NCBI GenBank assembly: GCA_041874725.1
Contig: CP097466.1
Span: 2,790,001-2,854,000 of the forward strand
Source of the DNA: Duganella sp. BuS-21
GTDB lineage: Bacteria; Pseudomonadota; Gammaproteobacteria; Burkholderiales; Burkholderiaceae_D
Length of the DNA: 64,000 nucleotides
Direction: 5' to 3'
The notes below the pieces were generated by a model that was given only the letters and a program-made list of their open reading frames with translations, did no database searches and was not told where the DNA came from. The stretch's first letter is position 1. Every line of letters starts with the position of its first letter. Made by a program: the position numbers and the translations under genes. Below are positions 18,355 through 27,270 of the stretch, one piece after another.

Positions 18355-18705
18355 CTATAGGCCACGGCTGGACCGGATACAATTTTCGATCCATGCCAGT
18401 ACCTCAGCCTTGATCCAGGCCGAGGAGCGCCCGCCAAGTTTTACCGGCGCCGGAAAGGTGCCTTTCTGGATCAACTCGTAGACGCTGCTGCGCGATTTTC
18501 CGCAGATGGCCAAGACTTCCCCGATCCGGATGAGGCATATGTCTGTCGCGCGAGACGGTTGGGCTTGCGGCTCCTGTGGCGGCACTGGCGTGCGCTGTGG
18601 CCGGCGCTTGCCGCGCAGGTCCTCGAGAAGCGCCATTGTCTCGGCAGTTTTCCTATCGATTGACGAGTGGGTCTCACCTCTGCCGTGCATGCGTTGATCA
18701 TTCAT
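18355..18705 (-). CDS. AlpA-family regulator/excisionase-like protein
   Basis: A 116-residue protein. The C-terminal half is an AlpA/MerR-like winged helix: LIRIGEVLAICGKSRSSVYELIQKGTFPAPVKLGGRSSAWIKAEVLAWIE. AlpA proteins act as regulators or as recombination directionality factors for P4-type integrases, and such an integrase lies about 1 kb away. The N-terminal 50 residues are low-complexity and proline-rich. The start overlaps the stop of the upstream 128-residue gene (4 bases), so the two form an operon. Confidence 0.85.
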   Translation of the reverse strand: MNDQRMHGRGETHSSIDRKTAETMALLEDLRGKRRPQRTPVPPQEPQAQPSRATDICLIRIGEVLAICGKSRSSVYELIQKGTFPAPVKLGGRSSAWIKAEVLAWIENCIRSSRGL

Positions 18706-19088
18706 GACACACCTCGCACGTTGCCCAGATTGGCCGCTGTCGGTTCGCGTGCGGGGCCAGGGCAGGTCTCCTTGCGCAGCAATTGTGCTTTACGCAGCGC
18801 CACGCCATAGTTACGGACGGCGTACATTGGCACCCGCTCCCGCAATGAGCGGACAGGCGCCACTTCGCCTGAGTAGGAGGTGTGGACGTTCTCCATTTCG
18901 TTTTCCAGCGCGACGGCGAGCGCAAAGCCTTCACCATCGGAACTAAAAAAGAAACCGCCACCAGCACCTGTGGCGAGCGCCGTATCGACCGCGCGCTGCA
19001 GCGCTTCCAGCGCAGAACGGTCGCCTACGATCGAAGCCACTTCGTCCCTACGGCCGGGGCTCCGGAGATGCAGCATTTGCTTGCTCAT
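18702..19088 (-). CDS. Hypothetical protein in alpA operon
   Basis: A 128-residue soluble protein. A compact predicted alpha/beta region (RSALEALQRAVDTALATGAGGGFFFSSDGEGFALAVALE) comes before a looser C-terminus. No motif identifies it. AAGGAGAA precedes the ATG. It is divergent from kleE-korB, and the 285-base region between them contains a KorB-type operator, so its promoter could share that control. It is the first gene of the alpA pair. Confidence 0.6.
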   Translation of the reverse strand: MSKQMLHLRSPGRRDEVASIVGDRSALEALQRAVDTALATGAGGGFFFSSDGEGFALAVALENEMENVHTSYSGEVAPVRSLRERVPMYAVRNYGVALRKAQLLRKETCPGPAREPTAANLGNVRGVS

Positions 19089-19251
19089 GATTTTCTCCTT
19101 GTGATTGCCGGAACAACGATTATTCCGAAATTCGTTTTTAGTATCCGCCGCACCTGTAGCGTTTACAAGCGGTACACGTCGTCCATATCGAATAGATCAA
19201 ATGTTTGTCGAATAGGTTTTTTAGGCTGCAACTTCTGAATGGCCGAGGCCC

Positions 19252-19264
19252 TTTAGCTGCTAAA
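19252..19264. promoter_or_regulatory. KorB-type operator (OB), upstream of kleE-korB
   Basis: TTTAGCTGCTAAA, a 13-bp palindrome differing only at its centre base from the RK2 KorB operator consensus TTTAGC(G/C)GCTAAA. It lies 110 bases before kleE-korB, in the 285-base intergenic region (19089-19373) that also serves the divergent alpA pair. This suggests korB autoregulation. Nothing else is evident in that gap. Confidence 0.8.
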
Positions 19265-19373
19265 GCGAACATCGGTGCTTTGTCGCCAAACGTTTGATAT
19301 GGATCAATACGTGTCGCTTAGACGATGGGACCATGGGCACAGGCGCGTCGACGCGCGCATAGGAGCGGCGGCC

Positions 19374-19694
19374 ATGGCACGAATTTTTCAGTTTCCCAAA
19401 ATGCCCCGGGCACGGCCGGAACAGGATGCGCGTCCACCTTTGGGCGGCCTGCAGTATCCCTGGCGCGAGTTGTGGGAGAACCCGATCACCCAAGCTTTCT
19501 ATCGCCTGTTCATCGCCTTCGTCGCGTGCACCTGGCCTGTGCTGCGTTGGTTCGTTTGGGTGGACTTGTTCATCCAGTTTTTGCGGTTCGCCTTCATCGG
19601 CGGACTGACTGGCTTCGGCGCCTTGCTGCACATTCTAGTCATCGGCGTCTTGGCCTATCTGGTGGTGCGTGTGCCGCCCCTGCCACGCCAATGA
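19374..19694 (+). CDS. kleE: KleE-like stable-inheritance membrane protein
   Basis: A 106-residue protein with the IncP KleE pattern. A short basic/proline N-terminus (MARIFQFPK) is followed by TWPVLRWFVWVDLFIQFLRF and a second hydrophobic segment ending YLVVRVP. In RK2, kleE belongs to the kle operon linked to stable maintenance, and its exact function is unknown. AGGAG lies 9 bases before the ATG. Its stop overlaps korB (ATGA), so the two are coupled. Assignment rests on the shared motif order and similar length. Confidence 0.72.
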   Translation: MARIFQFPKMPRARPEQDARPPLGGLQYPWRELWENPITQAFYRLFIAFVACTWPVLRWFVWVDLFIQFLRFAFIGGLTGFGALLHILVIGVLAYLVVRVPPLPRQ

Positions 19695-20680
19695 GCGGGA
19701 TCGAGATAGGGCAGCGGCGGGTGAGTCTGGACCATGTGGGCAAAGGTGACGTCGTGGCAGGCAAAGTGCAATTGCTGGCGGCAGAAGTGGCGCGTGGCGG
19801 GCCGATTGCATTGCCCTTGGATCTGGTAGACGAAGATCCCCTGCAGCCGCGCACCAAGGACAATCCTGGATTCTCCGCCAAGAGCCTGACCGAGCTTGCC
19901 GCAGCGATCCGGCTGCGCGGCGTGAAGACGCCCATTTCGGTTCGGCCCAATCCCACAGCGCCAGGGCGATACCTGATTAATCACGGGGCACGTCGCTATC
20001 GCGCTTCGCGCCTCGCTGGGCTTGCCACAATTCCCGGCTTTATCGATGCGAACTACAACCTGGCCGACCAGGTGGTCGAGAACCTGCATCGCAATGAGCT
20101 CACCGCTCGCGAGATCGCCGACTTCATCGGCCGTGAGTTGGCCAAGGGGTTGCGCAAAGGGGAGATCGCCCGGCAGATCAGCAAGTCCGCCGCGTTCGTG
20201 ACGCAGCATGCTGCGCTGCTGGATCTGCCGGGGCCAATCGCCGATGCATTTGGTGCCGGGCGTGTCCGCGACGTGACGTTGGTGAACGAGTTGATGCTCA
20301 TTCACCGAAAGGCGCCCGATGTCGTGTCCGCTTGGTTGGCGGACGAAACGCAGGAGGTGACGAGGCCCTCGGTACGGATGCTGCGCGCTTTCATCGAGCA
20401 GAGGGTTGCTATGGCACAGAATTCCGAGCCGCATAGCAGTGAGTCGGTGCTGGTGATCGCCGGCACTTCCGGGCTTACTGAGGTCCCCACCGAACCAGCC
20501 AGTCCTGCGTCGTGGGTGAACCCGGTGCTGGCGGTGCGGCACCACGGAAGGGAGGGGCGCCTGCTAGTGCGTCGGCGTCCCTCCGCCGTAGGCAAGGCCT
20601 GGATGCGCTACGCCGACGATTGCGCGCTGGCCGAAGTGGACCTTGCGGATATCGAGTTGGTCGCGCTCATGGAGGGCTAA
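19691..20680 (+). CDS. korB: KorB-like ParB-family repressor/partition protein
   Basis: A 329-residue ParB-family protein. The ParB N-terminal domain shows LPLDLVDEDPLQPR and YLINHGARRYRASRLAGL. The central HTH block runs from NLHRNELTAREIADFIGRELAKG to GEIARQISKSAAFVTQHAALLDLP. The C-terminal SH3-like domain (RLLVRRRPSAVGKAWMRYAD, ending LADIELVALMEG) closely follows the RK2 KorB C-terminus. KorB binds 13-bp operators as a global repressor and is also the centromere-binding partition protein. Three such operators are in this window. No incC/parA partner gene is seen next to it, unlike RK2. Confidence 0.88.
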   Translation: MSGIEIGQRRVSLDHVGKGDVVAGKVQLLAAEVARGGPIALPLDLVDEDPLQPRTKDNPGFSAKSLTELAAAIRLRGVKTPISVRPNPTAPGRYLINHGARRYRASRLAGLATIPGFIDANYNLADQVVENLHRNELTAREIADFIGRELAKGLRKGEIARQISKSAAFVTQHAALLDLPGPIADAFGAGRVRDVTLVNELMLIHRKAPDVVSAWLADETQEVTRPSVRMLRAFIEQRVAMAQNSEPHSSESVLVIAGTSGLTEVPTEPASPASWVNPVLAVRHHGREGRLLVRRRPSAVGKAWMRYADDCALAEVDLADIELVALMEG

Positions 20681-20916
20681 CGGATCTGTCCCTGCTAGTA
20701 CACAGGCTTGATAAATGAGAACAGGTGATTAAAATTGACGGAGTAATAGCGCACATGTAGACACGTCCGACGAGCTCGGCGACAGGCTTTGAGCTCTTCA
20801 AGAATACCGTGGAGGCCAAGACGAAGCGGAAATGGGAGGGGCGGAGCGTTGAAAAAAGCGACCGGAAAAAGCCCGCCGCGCCACTAAATTGAAGAGGAAA
20901 TGAGCCATGAGCTGCA

Positions 20917-21294
20917 ATGTCGAATCAGCGCTTGTTAATATGGATAGCATTGAAGGTCTTGACAGTCTTGAAGGGCGTCGCTGGTATCAAAGCATTTGAC
21001 CCTGCCAAGCACCTGAACAGCAAAGAAGCGATCGCCGCATTCCTTTCGTTCGCCGTCCGCTCCGGCGACGTCGAGCACTTCAAAGAGGCGATCAAGATCG
21101 CGGCCCGCGCCGAGAACATGTCTAGGATCGCAGAGAGCGCTGGCCTCACTCGCGAGGGCGCTTACAAGTCACTCAAGCCGGGCAGCAAGCCGCAGATGCA
21201 AACCATCGTCAGCCTGCTCGACGCTCTGGGTATGGCGCTGCAGATCGTTCCGAAAGAAACAGTGAGCGACAACAGCCAAGCGCTCGCCGCCTGA
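20917..21294 (+). CDS. HigA-type addiction-module antidote protein, toxin not seen
   Basis: A 125-residue protein whose residues about 25-115 match the probable addiction module antidote family: FDPAKHLNSKEAIAAFLSFA, then the HTH MSRIAESAGLTREGAYKSLKPGSKPQMQTIVSLLDALGMAL. The first 24 residues are atypical, so a TTG start near 20960 is possible. Family members normally follow a small RelE/HigB-like killer gene. The 236 bases upstream (20681-20916) hold only a short open stretch, with no start codon, around 20785-20885. This antitoxin therefore appears orphaned, or has been recruited as a regulator. Confidence 0.7.
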   Translation: MSNQRLLIWIALKVLTVLKGVAGIKAFDPAKHLNSKEAIAAFLSFAVRSGDVEHFKEAIKIAARAENMSRIAESAGLTREGAYKSLKPGSKPQMQTIVSLLDALGMALQIVPKETVSDNSQALAA

Positions 21295-21354
21295 GTTAAG
21301 CCAGTACGGCTTCTATTCGCTTCTGCCGCCAGTTTATCCAGACCGCGCAGGATG

Positions 21355-22563
21355 CTACCGATGGCGTGCAAGTACCGAGGCAATAAATGCGCCGTTGACA
21401 CCCGGACTGGCAAGTAAAGCTTGCAAACGTTCGTCTACGGCGCTGGGTAGGAGCTGCAGCGCGGCCGCCGCGCGAACGGCTGCCGTATGCGCTTCCAGCA
21501 CGTCGGTGGATGTGATGTCGTAGCCGTGGCCTTGCGCGATGCCTTTGAGCGCCTCCATGGCCGCGTCGAGCGCGAACTCGGGCTGCTTCTCTGCAAAGTC
21601 GCGCGCGGCGCGCGCCAGCGTGCGCGGGTCGGCCGGGCTTCGTCGCGCCAATTCGATCGCCAAGTCGTATTGCCCCGCGTCCTTGGCGGCGGCGAACCAT
21701 TTGCCTTGCTGTCCCGGCTGGCTGGATGCCAAGTCGCGCAGGATGGTGTCGGGCGCCACGCCGGGATACTTCTTGCGGATGGACCGGAACACGGCGAGAT
21801 TGGTCCCGCCTTGGCCTGCGGCGATGGCGTAACGCGTGTATGCCTCATCGACCAAGCCGGCGCTAAGCAGCGCACCTTCGCAGAAGGTGGCGATGGCGGC
21901 CAGCGGCGCGTTGAGTCCCTTTGTTGCTTCCGCATAGGCAATCGCCTCTGCCAGCTTCCCTTGCGCCAGTAGCGACTTCGCGCCCCAGCGATGATCGTGC
22001 CACCATTTGAACGGAGCCCGTTCTAGTAGTGCGAGAAGTTCATCATGCCTTTGCGCCGCGTACAGGCAGGCCAAGCAGGCGGTCGTCTGTTTCAAATAGC
22101 CGGCTCTGGGTGATCCAGATTGCCACGCTGCCTGAATCGGCGGAAGCATGGTGTCTGCCCACATCGAGGCGGTCTGCGGGGACGCGCATAACTCGCCCCA
22201 GAAATTCGTCAGGGACTCCAGATAGGGGATGTTGTCGTCCTCGACGGCCGCCCACAAGCGCTGCAGCCAGCGATGGCGCACCTGGCTGGTGCTGGGTGCG
22301 GACGCGATGAGCGGCACCAGCGTTTCGATGGCGCGGGATACGGCCGAGCCCATGGCGCCGGAGGAGCTATCGACGTGGCTAATCGCAGGCGAGAGCTTTT
22401 CCAGTAAAAGCACGGCGCCGTCCGCTGCGAGGACAGGATCTGTACGCGCGGTGAGCTTCAGCTCCGCCAATGCCTCTTTGAGCCGGAGGATGGGGGTATC
22501 GGACTTCCAGCCGAAAGCGTTGCGGCGGAAGCGGGCGGCGAATTGCCATTGAGGAGTGGACAT
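21355..22563 (-). CDS. Hypothetical alpha-helical repeat protein
   Basis: A 402-residue soluble protein, largely helical, with TPR/HEAT-like spacing (LAQGKLAEAIAYAEATKGLN; FAAAKDAGQYDLAIELARRSPADPRTLARAARDFAEKQPEFALDAAMEAL). No catalytic motif is recognised. It is divergent from kfrA, and two palindromes lie in the shared 148-base promoter region, so it is probably controlled by KfrA. This points to a role in plasmid maintenance or as cargo tied to the kfr locus. Function unknown. Confidence 0.6.
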   Translation of the reverse strand: MSTPQWQFAARFRRNAFGWKSDTPILRLKEALAELKLTARTDPVLAADGAVLLLEKLSPAISHVDSSSGAMGSAVSRAIETLVPLIASAPSTSQVRHRWLQRLWAAVEDDNIPYLESLTNFWGELCASPQTASMWADTMLPPIQAAWQSGSPRAGYLKQTTACLACLYAAQRHDELLALLERAPFKWWHDHRWGAKSLLAQGKLAEAIAYAEATKGLNAPLAAIATFCEGALLSAGLVDEAYTRYAIAAGQGGTNLAVFRSIRKKYPGVAPDTILRDLASSQPGQQGKWFAAAKDAGQYDLAIELARRSPADPRTLARAARDFAEKQPEFALDAAMEALKGIAQGHGYDITSTDVLEAHTAAVRAAAALQLLPSAVDERLQALLASPGVNGAFIASVLARHR

Positions 22564-22586
22564 GCTTTTGAACCAGTAATAAGAAT

Positions 22587-22684
22587 AAGAATAATACTAT
22601 TCTTACCCGGCACAGAGAATGGCCCGGCGCGGCGTACCTTTGATTTATCGCAAAGACGATAAGAATAGTAATCGTACTATTCTT
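22587..22684. promoter_or_regulatory. Two palindromic operators in the kfrA divergent promoter
   Basis: Site 1 (22587-22604) has arms AAGAATA and TATTCTT with a 4-base spacer. Site 2 (22661-22684) has arms AAGAATAGTA and TACTATTCTT around ATCG. They share AAGAATA/TATTCTT half-sites and lie between the 402-residue gene and kfrA. RK2 KfrA represses its own promoter by binding such palindromes, so these are probable KfrA operators. They are inferred, not shown. Confidence 0.65.
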
Positions 22685-22711
22685 ATTATTACTTCGACCG
22701 GGGCGGCGATC

Positions 22712-23416
22712 ATGAAACCTGCCAGCGACACCATGGACCGCATCTACGCAGCGGCGGACAGCCTGTTTGAGCAAAGCGGACGGTCGGCGTATCCGACGGT
22801 CGACGCCGTGCGCAAGGCGGCCCGCACTAACATGAACGATGCCAACAGTGGCATGCGGGAATGGCGGCGAAACCAGATGGCGCGTGCCGTCCCCGCGCCA
22901 GTGCAGGTGCCGACGGCGATCATGGAGGCACAGGCGACGTTGGCGGTGCAGGTATGGCAGGCCGCGCAGGCCGTTGCCGGCGAATCATTGGCGGTGGCAC
23001 AGGCTGCATGGGACGCTGAGCGGAGCCAACTTGAATCGCTGAATCGGGAAATGGCCGACGCCTTCGAGGTCCAGGCAGCGGAACTGGATGCCCTCAACGG
23101 CAGGATGCGCGCCGTCGCGGAACAGGCCGAGCGCGCCGCTACATCGGCCGCCTTGCTGGTGGAGGAGGTTGGCCGACGCGCTGACGAGCTACGTCGCGAG
23201 CTTTGTCGCTCCCATCGAGAACTGGCAGCCGCCCATGCCGGCGGTCGGGCGGCGATGGCGGCGCACGCCGACGAACTGGCCGCAGTTCGCGCCGATGCCC
23301 GTCAGACGGAGGCGGTCCTGCGCGAAGAGTTGGAAGCGTTGCGCGCGCACCAGCGGGAATTGATGCAGATCGTGTCTGCTAGCGCCGGAACTGTTTTATC
23401 GCCCCGTACCTCCTAG
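22712..23416 (+). CDS. kfrA: KfrA-like plasmid DNA-binding protein
   Basis: A 234-residue protein. The N-terminal KfrA domain (MDRIYAAADSLFEQSGRSAYPTVDAVRKAARTNMNDANSGMREWRRNQ) is a helix-turn-helix region. It is followed by a long alanine-rich coiled coil from about residue 75 to the end. In RK2, KfrA is an autorepressor that forms filament-like structures and supports stable maintenance. It is shorter than RK2 KfrA. The ATG at 22712 starts just before the conserved domain. kfrB follows 43 bases later. Confidence 0.85.
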   Translation: MKPASDTMDRIYAAADSLFEQSGRSAYPTVDAVRKAARTNMNDANSGMREWRRNQMARAVPAPVQVPTAIMEAQATLAVQVWQAAQAVAGESLAVAQAAWDAERSQLESLNREMADAFEVQAAELDALNGRMRAVAEQAERAATSAALLVEEVGRRADELRRELCRSHRELAAAHAGGRAAMAAHADELAAVRADARQTEAVLREELEALRAHQRELMQIVSASAGTVLSPRTS

Positions 23417-23459
23417 AATGTGAGAAGACGCCGATGATCACCTGCCAAAGAGGAGCGAA

Positions 23460-23804
23460 ATGAAGCAACGCATATTGGTCATGAACGGACAGCGTCTCGT
23501 CCAAAGCGAATACGATCACCAGTGGGTGACCACCAAGGTCGGGAAGGCAGGGCAAATCCCGCCGGGTATCTACAATATCAGCAGCGCGACGGTGGCGAGC
23601 AAGGACAAGGCCTATCAAGGCGTGGTGCTTCATGCCGATCAGGAGCACCTTTATCAGCAGGTCGGCAAGACATGCGTCCGTCATTCGGCGCATGATTTCC
23701 CCAAGCTGCCCGGCATCGGCACTCAGGCGACCATTCATTATGATGCTGGGCGCGTTTCCACGCAAGAAGTGCAACCTGCCTTAAAAAAACGTGTGAAACG
23801 TTAG
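23460..23804 (+). CDS. kfrB: KfrB-domain protein
   Basis: A 114-residue basic protein. The central block YQGVVLHADQEHLYQQVGKTCVRHSAHDFPKLPGIGTQATIHYDAG follows the KfrB domain pattern (G.VL......Q..G.....H....F...P..G....I.Y..G). It sits directly after kfrA, as in IncP plasmids. AGGAG precedes the ATG by a good spacing. It is a probable maintenance or accessory factor. The 286 bases after it (23805-24090) contain no gene or clear signal that I can see. Confidence 0.68.
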   Translation: MKQRILVMNGQRLVQSEYDHQWVTTKVGKAGQIPPGIYNISSATVASKDKAYQGVVLHADQEHLYQQVGKTCVRHSAHDFPKLPGIGTQATIHYDAGRVSTQEVQPALKKRVKR

Positions 23805-24090
23805 GACGGTTGCACTGCTAATACCGAGCCCGCCATCTGCGCGCGGTTCCCGATGTATGCTGCCAAGGGCATCGGCCGCAGACGTCAGTATCGAAACATC
23901 TAATTGCGGAGCCGACACTAGGCAGTGGACCGTTTTCAGACTAGGCAGTTGTGCCGGCCACCCCATACATTGGAAAGACACATGAGGGGTTGCGGCGTGG
24001 TTCCTGCGTAACACCGTGAAGCGATTAGTTCGCCTTTTGCTATGGCGACCGCTGACAGCCTCAGACGCCGAAACGAAACAAATCTGGCGA

Positions 24091-27000
24091 TCATCCCGGT
24101 GACTTTTGTGTTCGACGACAGCTTTTCTTCTGTTGACGCGGCAGAGCTGTTTCTGATCGCGGAGGAATAGGGGCAATGAACAGCATGCGAGCCAGTGCTT
24201 TGTTATCAGCGCTGCCATCGGCACGTATGACGCGCAGAGTTCTCCTTTGCAGCCCAAATTTAATCAGATCGGCGACAGGACCATTATTTCCTGGTGAAAG
24301 GCATCGGCGATGCCCCAATATATAGACAGCATCGCGGGCGCGAGATAGTGCAACGTTGAGCCGATTCCGATCCAGCAAGAACTCCACACGGCCTCGGCTT
24401 CGTGTCATCAATAAGAAGACGAAATCGGCCTCGCCACCTTGTACGGCATCGACCGTCGTTGCATCTAAGGAGAAATTTAGTTTCATTCGCGCGGTGATTT
24501 CTAGAACGCGCTCGCGTTGGCCCTTGTAAGGACAAACGACAAGAACTTTTTTTCCGACAGCAGTTTCAACATCATTCAGGCGGAGCAGCATCGCCTCTAA
24601 TGCGCGGCATTCGGTCTCGTTTTTCGGAGAACTCTGCCCGGTCTCCTTGGAATGCTTGTAAGCTTTGTTTTCGCTAAAATCTACAAACACCAATCGATGG
24701 GTTGAAGCTTCCCAAACTGGTTCTGCCCGATGCGATTCCAATTTTCCTTCATAAAACAAATCGCTGACAAGATTGCCAATATCGCTGTGCATGCGATATT
24801 GAAGGGTCAGCATTCCTTTGTTGGATGCCGGTAACCTCTCAAAAATATCTTGGAAACAGTTTGTGCAAAGTAACGCCTCTACTTCGCTTAAAGGCAGGCG
24901 GTAGGGGATATCCTTATTTAGGAACTCATCAGTGACTGTTGGAGGAAGTTGAAAGTGGTCGCCGACAAGTACAACTTTGCGCGCACGGGCCGCTGGAATG
25001 AATAATTCAGCATCAAACCCTTTGCCAGCTTCGTCGATGATCGCAATATCAAAGTTACGTCGGGATAGTCCATAATCCCGGCGCATCATGCCAACGCACG
25101 TCGCCGAATGGATGTGGCGAGGTCCGAGTACCCATTTAGCGATGCTCTCCCTGCCTTCGCGTGTTCTAAGTAGCGAATGCCAACGGTGGAGCAGGGCGTC
25201 CACTTCGCCTTCGTAAATTTCCGTGCCGTCAAACGGTTCAAGGAGCGCTTCGTTCCACATTGCGGCGAGCGGAGTATTTTGCACATGCTTGGCTACACCA
25301 TAACGAACTAACTCTTGTTCTAAGTATTGGGCCCGGACAAGCAGATCGCTGACAAGCTTGGTGACCGCGATATTGGTCGGCCCGGTAATGAGTATGGTGG
25401 GCCAAGCAGCCTCATTGCCAGGGACGAATATTGAGAGTAACCAGTCGACAAGCATGGTTGTCTTCCCTGTCCCTGGAGGCCCCCATATTGCCAACAGCGG
25501 CTGATCCGATCGCAGTAGGGCATCGACAGATGTCCTACCGAGATGCTTGATTTCCACACTAGTCGCGCCGCGCGACATGAGCGTGTGGTGAACCGCAGGC
25601 GAAACAAATTTGCCACTGATTGCTTGCTCTAAAATGCGATAAAAAGTCTGCTGCTGACCTCCCTCGCCTGCAAGTTCAATTCGAGTGATTTGATAAGGCG
25701 ACGCACGATTTTCCTTCCGGCCTGCTAATTCAAACCTAAGGACTCCTAGTCCTGGATCGATCCATTCCGCTTTATTGATTTTCCATTCGTGGCCAGCGCC
25801 GATCGCACGTAATCTGGACGCCTCACCAGAGTTCAGTGCGCGATTCAGCCATGACGGTACTTGAGTGAACGTCAAAGTACCCTCGATCATTCCGTTCTTT
25901 GCCACAGCCCCGACGATAAAGCCGCATGAACTCTCGGTTTGTAAATGTTCCTGCTGGTCTTGATAAATAAGGGAGAGTTTTCGCAGCCGGACTGCGCTCT
26001 GGCGCTGCAAGTGCATTGACTTGGTGCGGCCTAGTTCTGCCGTGAGTAGATTAACGAATGAAGGGAAAAGATTCCGCACTGATAGATCATCGTCTTCGGT
26101 GCCGGGAACAAATGCGTGCAGTTCCACGTATAGCGCAACCGGTGCAATAGGATCGCTCGGCGCGAAATGAATCGCTTCAAGGATGAAAGCGTGTGTAGAG
26201 AGGCTAACTATGGTGACGAGCGTTACTTCCCCCTGCGAAAATAGGACTTGGCCGGTTTCTGTTGCATGAACGAGCCATTTTTCGTGTGAATGGCCTTGGG
26301 ATTCGAGGGCGTCGTAAGCTTCAACCAGTTGCGGCAACAATTCTTCAGAGATCGCTAACGAAACTGGCGACCATATTTCTCTCGTTGCGCTAATGCGAGG
26401 ATTTAATCGCACTTGCAGTGCGGCTCTACTACCCCGGTCAACCAGCTGGTCGAGCGTCCAAACTCCCGGGTAAACTGATATACGTGAGCCGGTGTTGACT
26501 TTACCAAGCTGCGCTGCGTCGTGTGCATTGAGAGCAAGGCGAGCCCCCATGTAACTCAATTCAACGTGTCCGGGCGTGACAGATTGAACCGTGGCGTCCA
26601 AAGCTTTACCGCCATCGGCGATGCTCGGAGCCATTAATGCGCCAGACCTTAAAGAAACACGCGCATTTTTATTCTTGTGGTCAACGGAAATGAACATGCC
26701 GGACTCGATATCTGCGGGCGATCCCTCTTCATCTACATAGCTAATATCGTACCCGTGTAAGAGAAGAGGCTTATCGGAACTGAGGTCTAGCAGGCCTCCC
26801 AAGCATGGAAAATCGGCTTGCAGGATTAGATCGTCAGGTGTTGGTAAAGTCTTTTCTAGATCGATGTGTTCGGCGCTGGCAGGAAGCGCATCAAGCAGAG
26901 TTTGAAACTGCGATCGTTCGCTATTGATGCGTCCATATGCGAGCTCCATTTCAAGAAGCGCTTGAAGAAAACCATCGTTCTCGTCGCTGCCAAAGCGGTG

Positions 27001-27270
27001 CAATAAAATTTCCTTGGCTTGCTGCAGGCTAGTCGCCAGACTCGTTGCGATTTCGTTTCGCGCATGCAGTTCGCTCTCCAGCAAATCTCTAAAGGCTACG
27101 ATGTAGCCTATTGCGATTTGCTTTCTTTCCTTTGCATCTGCACTGAGGATTGCTGCCAATGTGGATTCCAGTTCGGCGATCTTTGCCTCAACCTCAGCTG
27201 TTCGTTGTCCGTTTACCCAGCTAACTACGGTAGCTGCGATGGCTACCCCGGCGGCTATTAAAAAAAACAT
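24091..27270 (-). CDS. Membrane-anchored UPF1-like SF1 helicase
   Basis: A 1059-residue protein. Residues 1-19 (MFFLIAAGVAIAATVVSW) are hydrophobic and followed by a coiled coil, so it is probably tethered to the inner membrane. The C-terminal half is a UPF1/SF1B-type helicase: Walker A GPPGTGKT at 597-604, motif II IIDEAGKG (D746/E747), motif III GDHFQLPP, QYRMH near 824, VDAVQGGE near 940 and ALSRARD near 972. Residues about 100-590 match nothing I know. The start is TAATG-coupled to the upstream 158-residue gene. It is last of a four-gene operon. GC is well below the chromosomal genes. Unwinding of RNA or DNA is expected; the substrate is unknown. Confidence 0.85.
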   Translation of the reverse strand: MFFLIAAGVAIAATVVSWVNGQRTAEVEAKIAELESTLAAILSADAKERKQIAIGYIVAFRDLLESELHARNEIATSLATSLQQAKEILLHRFGSDENDGFLQALLEMELAYGRINSERSQFQTLLDALPASAEHIDLEKTLPTPDDLILQADFPCLGGLLDLSSDKPLLLHGYDISYVDEEGSPADIESGMFISVDHKNKNARVSLRSGALMAPSIADGGKALDATVQSVTPGHVELSYMGARLALNAHDAAQLGKVNTGSRISVYPGVWTLDQLVDRGSRAALQVRLNPRISATREIWSPVSLAISEELLPQLVEAYDALESQGHSHEKWLVHATETGQVLFSQGEVTLVTIVSLSTHAFILEAIHFAPSDPIAPVALYVELHAFVPGTEDDDLSVRNLFPSFVNLLTAELGRTKSMHLQRQSAVRLRKLSLIYQDQQEHLQTESSCGFIVGAVAKNGMIEGTLTFTQVPSWLNRALNSGEASRLRAIGAGHEWKINKAEWIDPGLGVLRFELAGRKENRASPYQITRIELAGEGGQQQTFYRILEQAISGKFVSPAVHHTLMSRGATSVEIKHLGRTSVDALLRSDQPLLAIWGPPGTGKTTMLVDWLLSIFVPGNEAAWPTILITGPTNIAVTKLVSDLLVRAQYLEQELVRYGVAKHVQNTPLAAMWNEALLEPFDGTEIYEGEVDALLHRWHSLLRTREGRESIAKWVLGPRHIHSATCVGMMRRDYGLSRRNFDIAIIDEAGKGFDAELFIPAARARKVVLVGDHFQLPPTVTDEFLNKDIPYRLPLSEVEALLCTNCFQDIFERLPASNKGMLTLQYRMHSDIGNLVSDLFYEGKLESHRAEPVWEASTHRLVFVDFSENKAYKHSKETGQSSPKNETECRALEAMLLRLNDVETAVGKKVLVVCPYKGQRERVLEITARMKLNFSLDATTVDAVQGGEADFVFLLMTRSRGRVEFLLDRNRLNVALSRARDAVYILGHRRCLSPGNNGPVADLIKFGLQRRTLRVIRADGSADNKALARMLFIAPIPPRSETALPRQQKKSCRRTQKSPG

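Noticed and set aside
20785..20885. Small gene upstream of the antidote protein
   Set aside because: The open frame (…KNTVEAKTKRKWEGRS…) has no start codon and is preceded by an in-frame stop.
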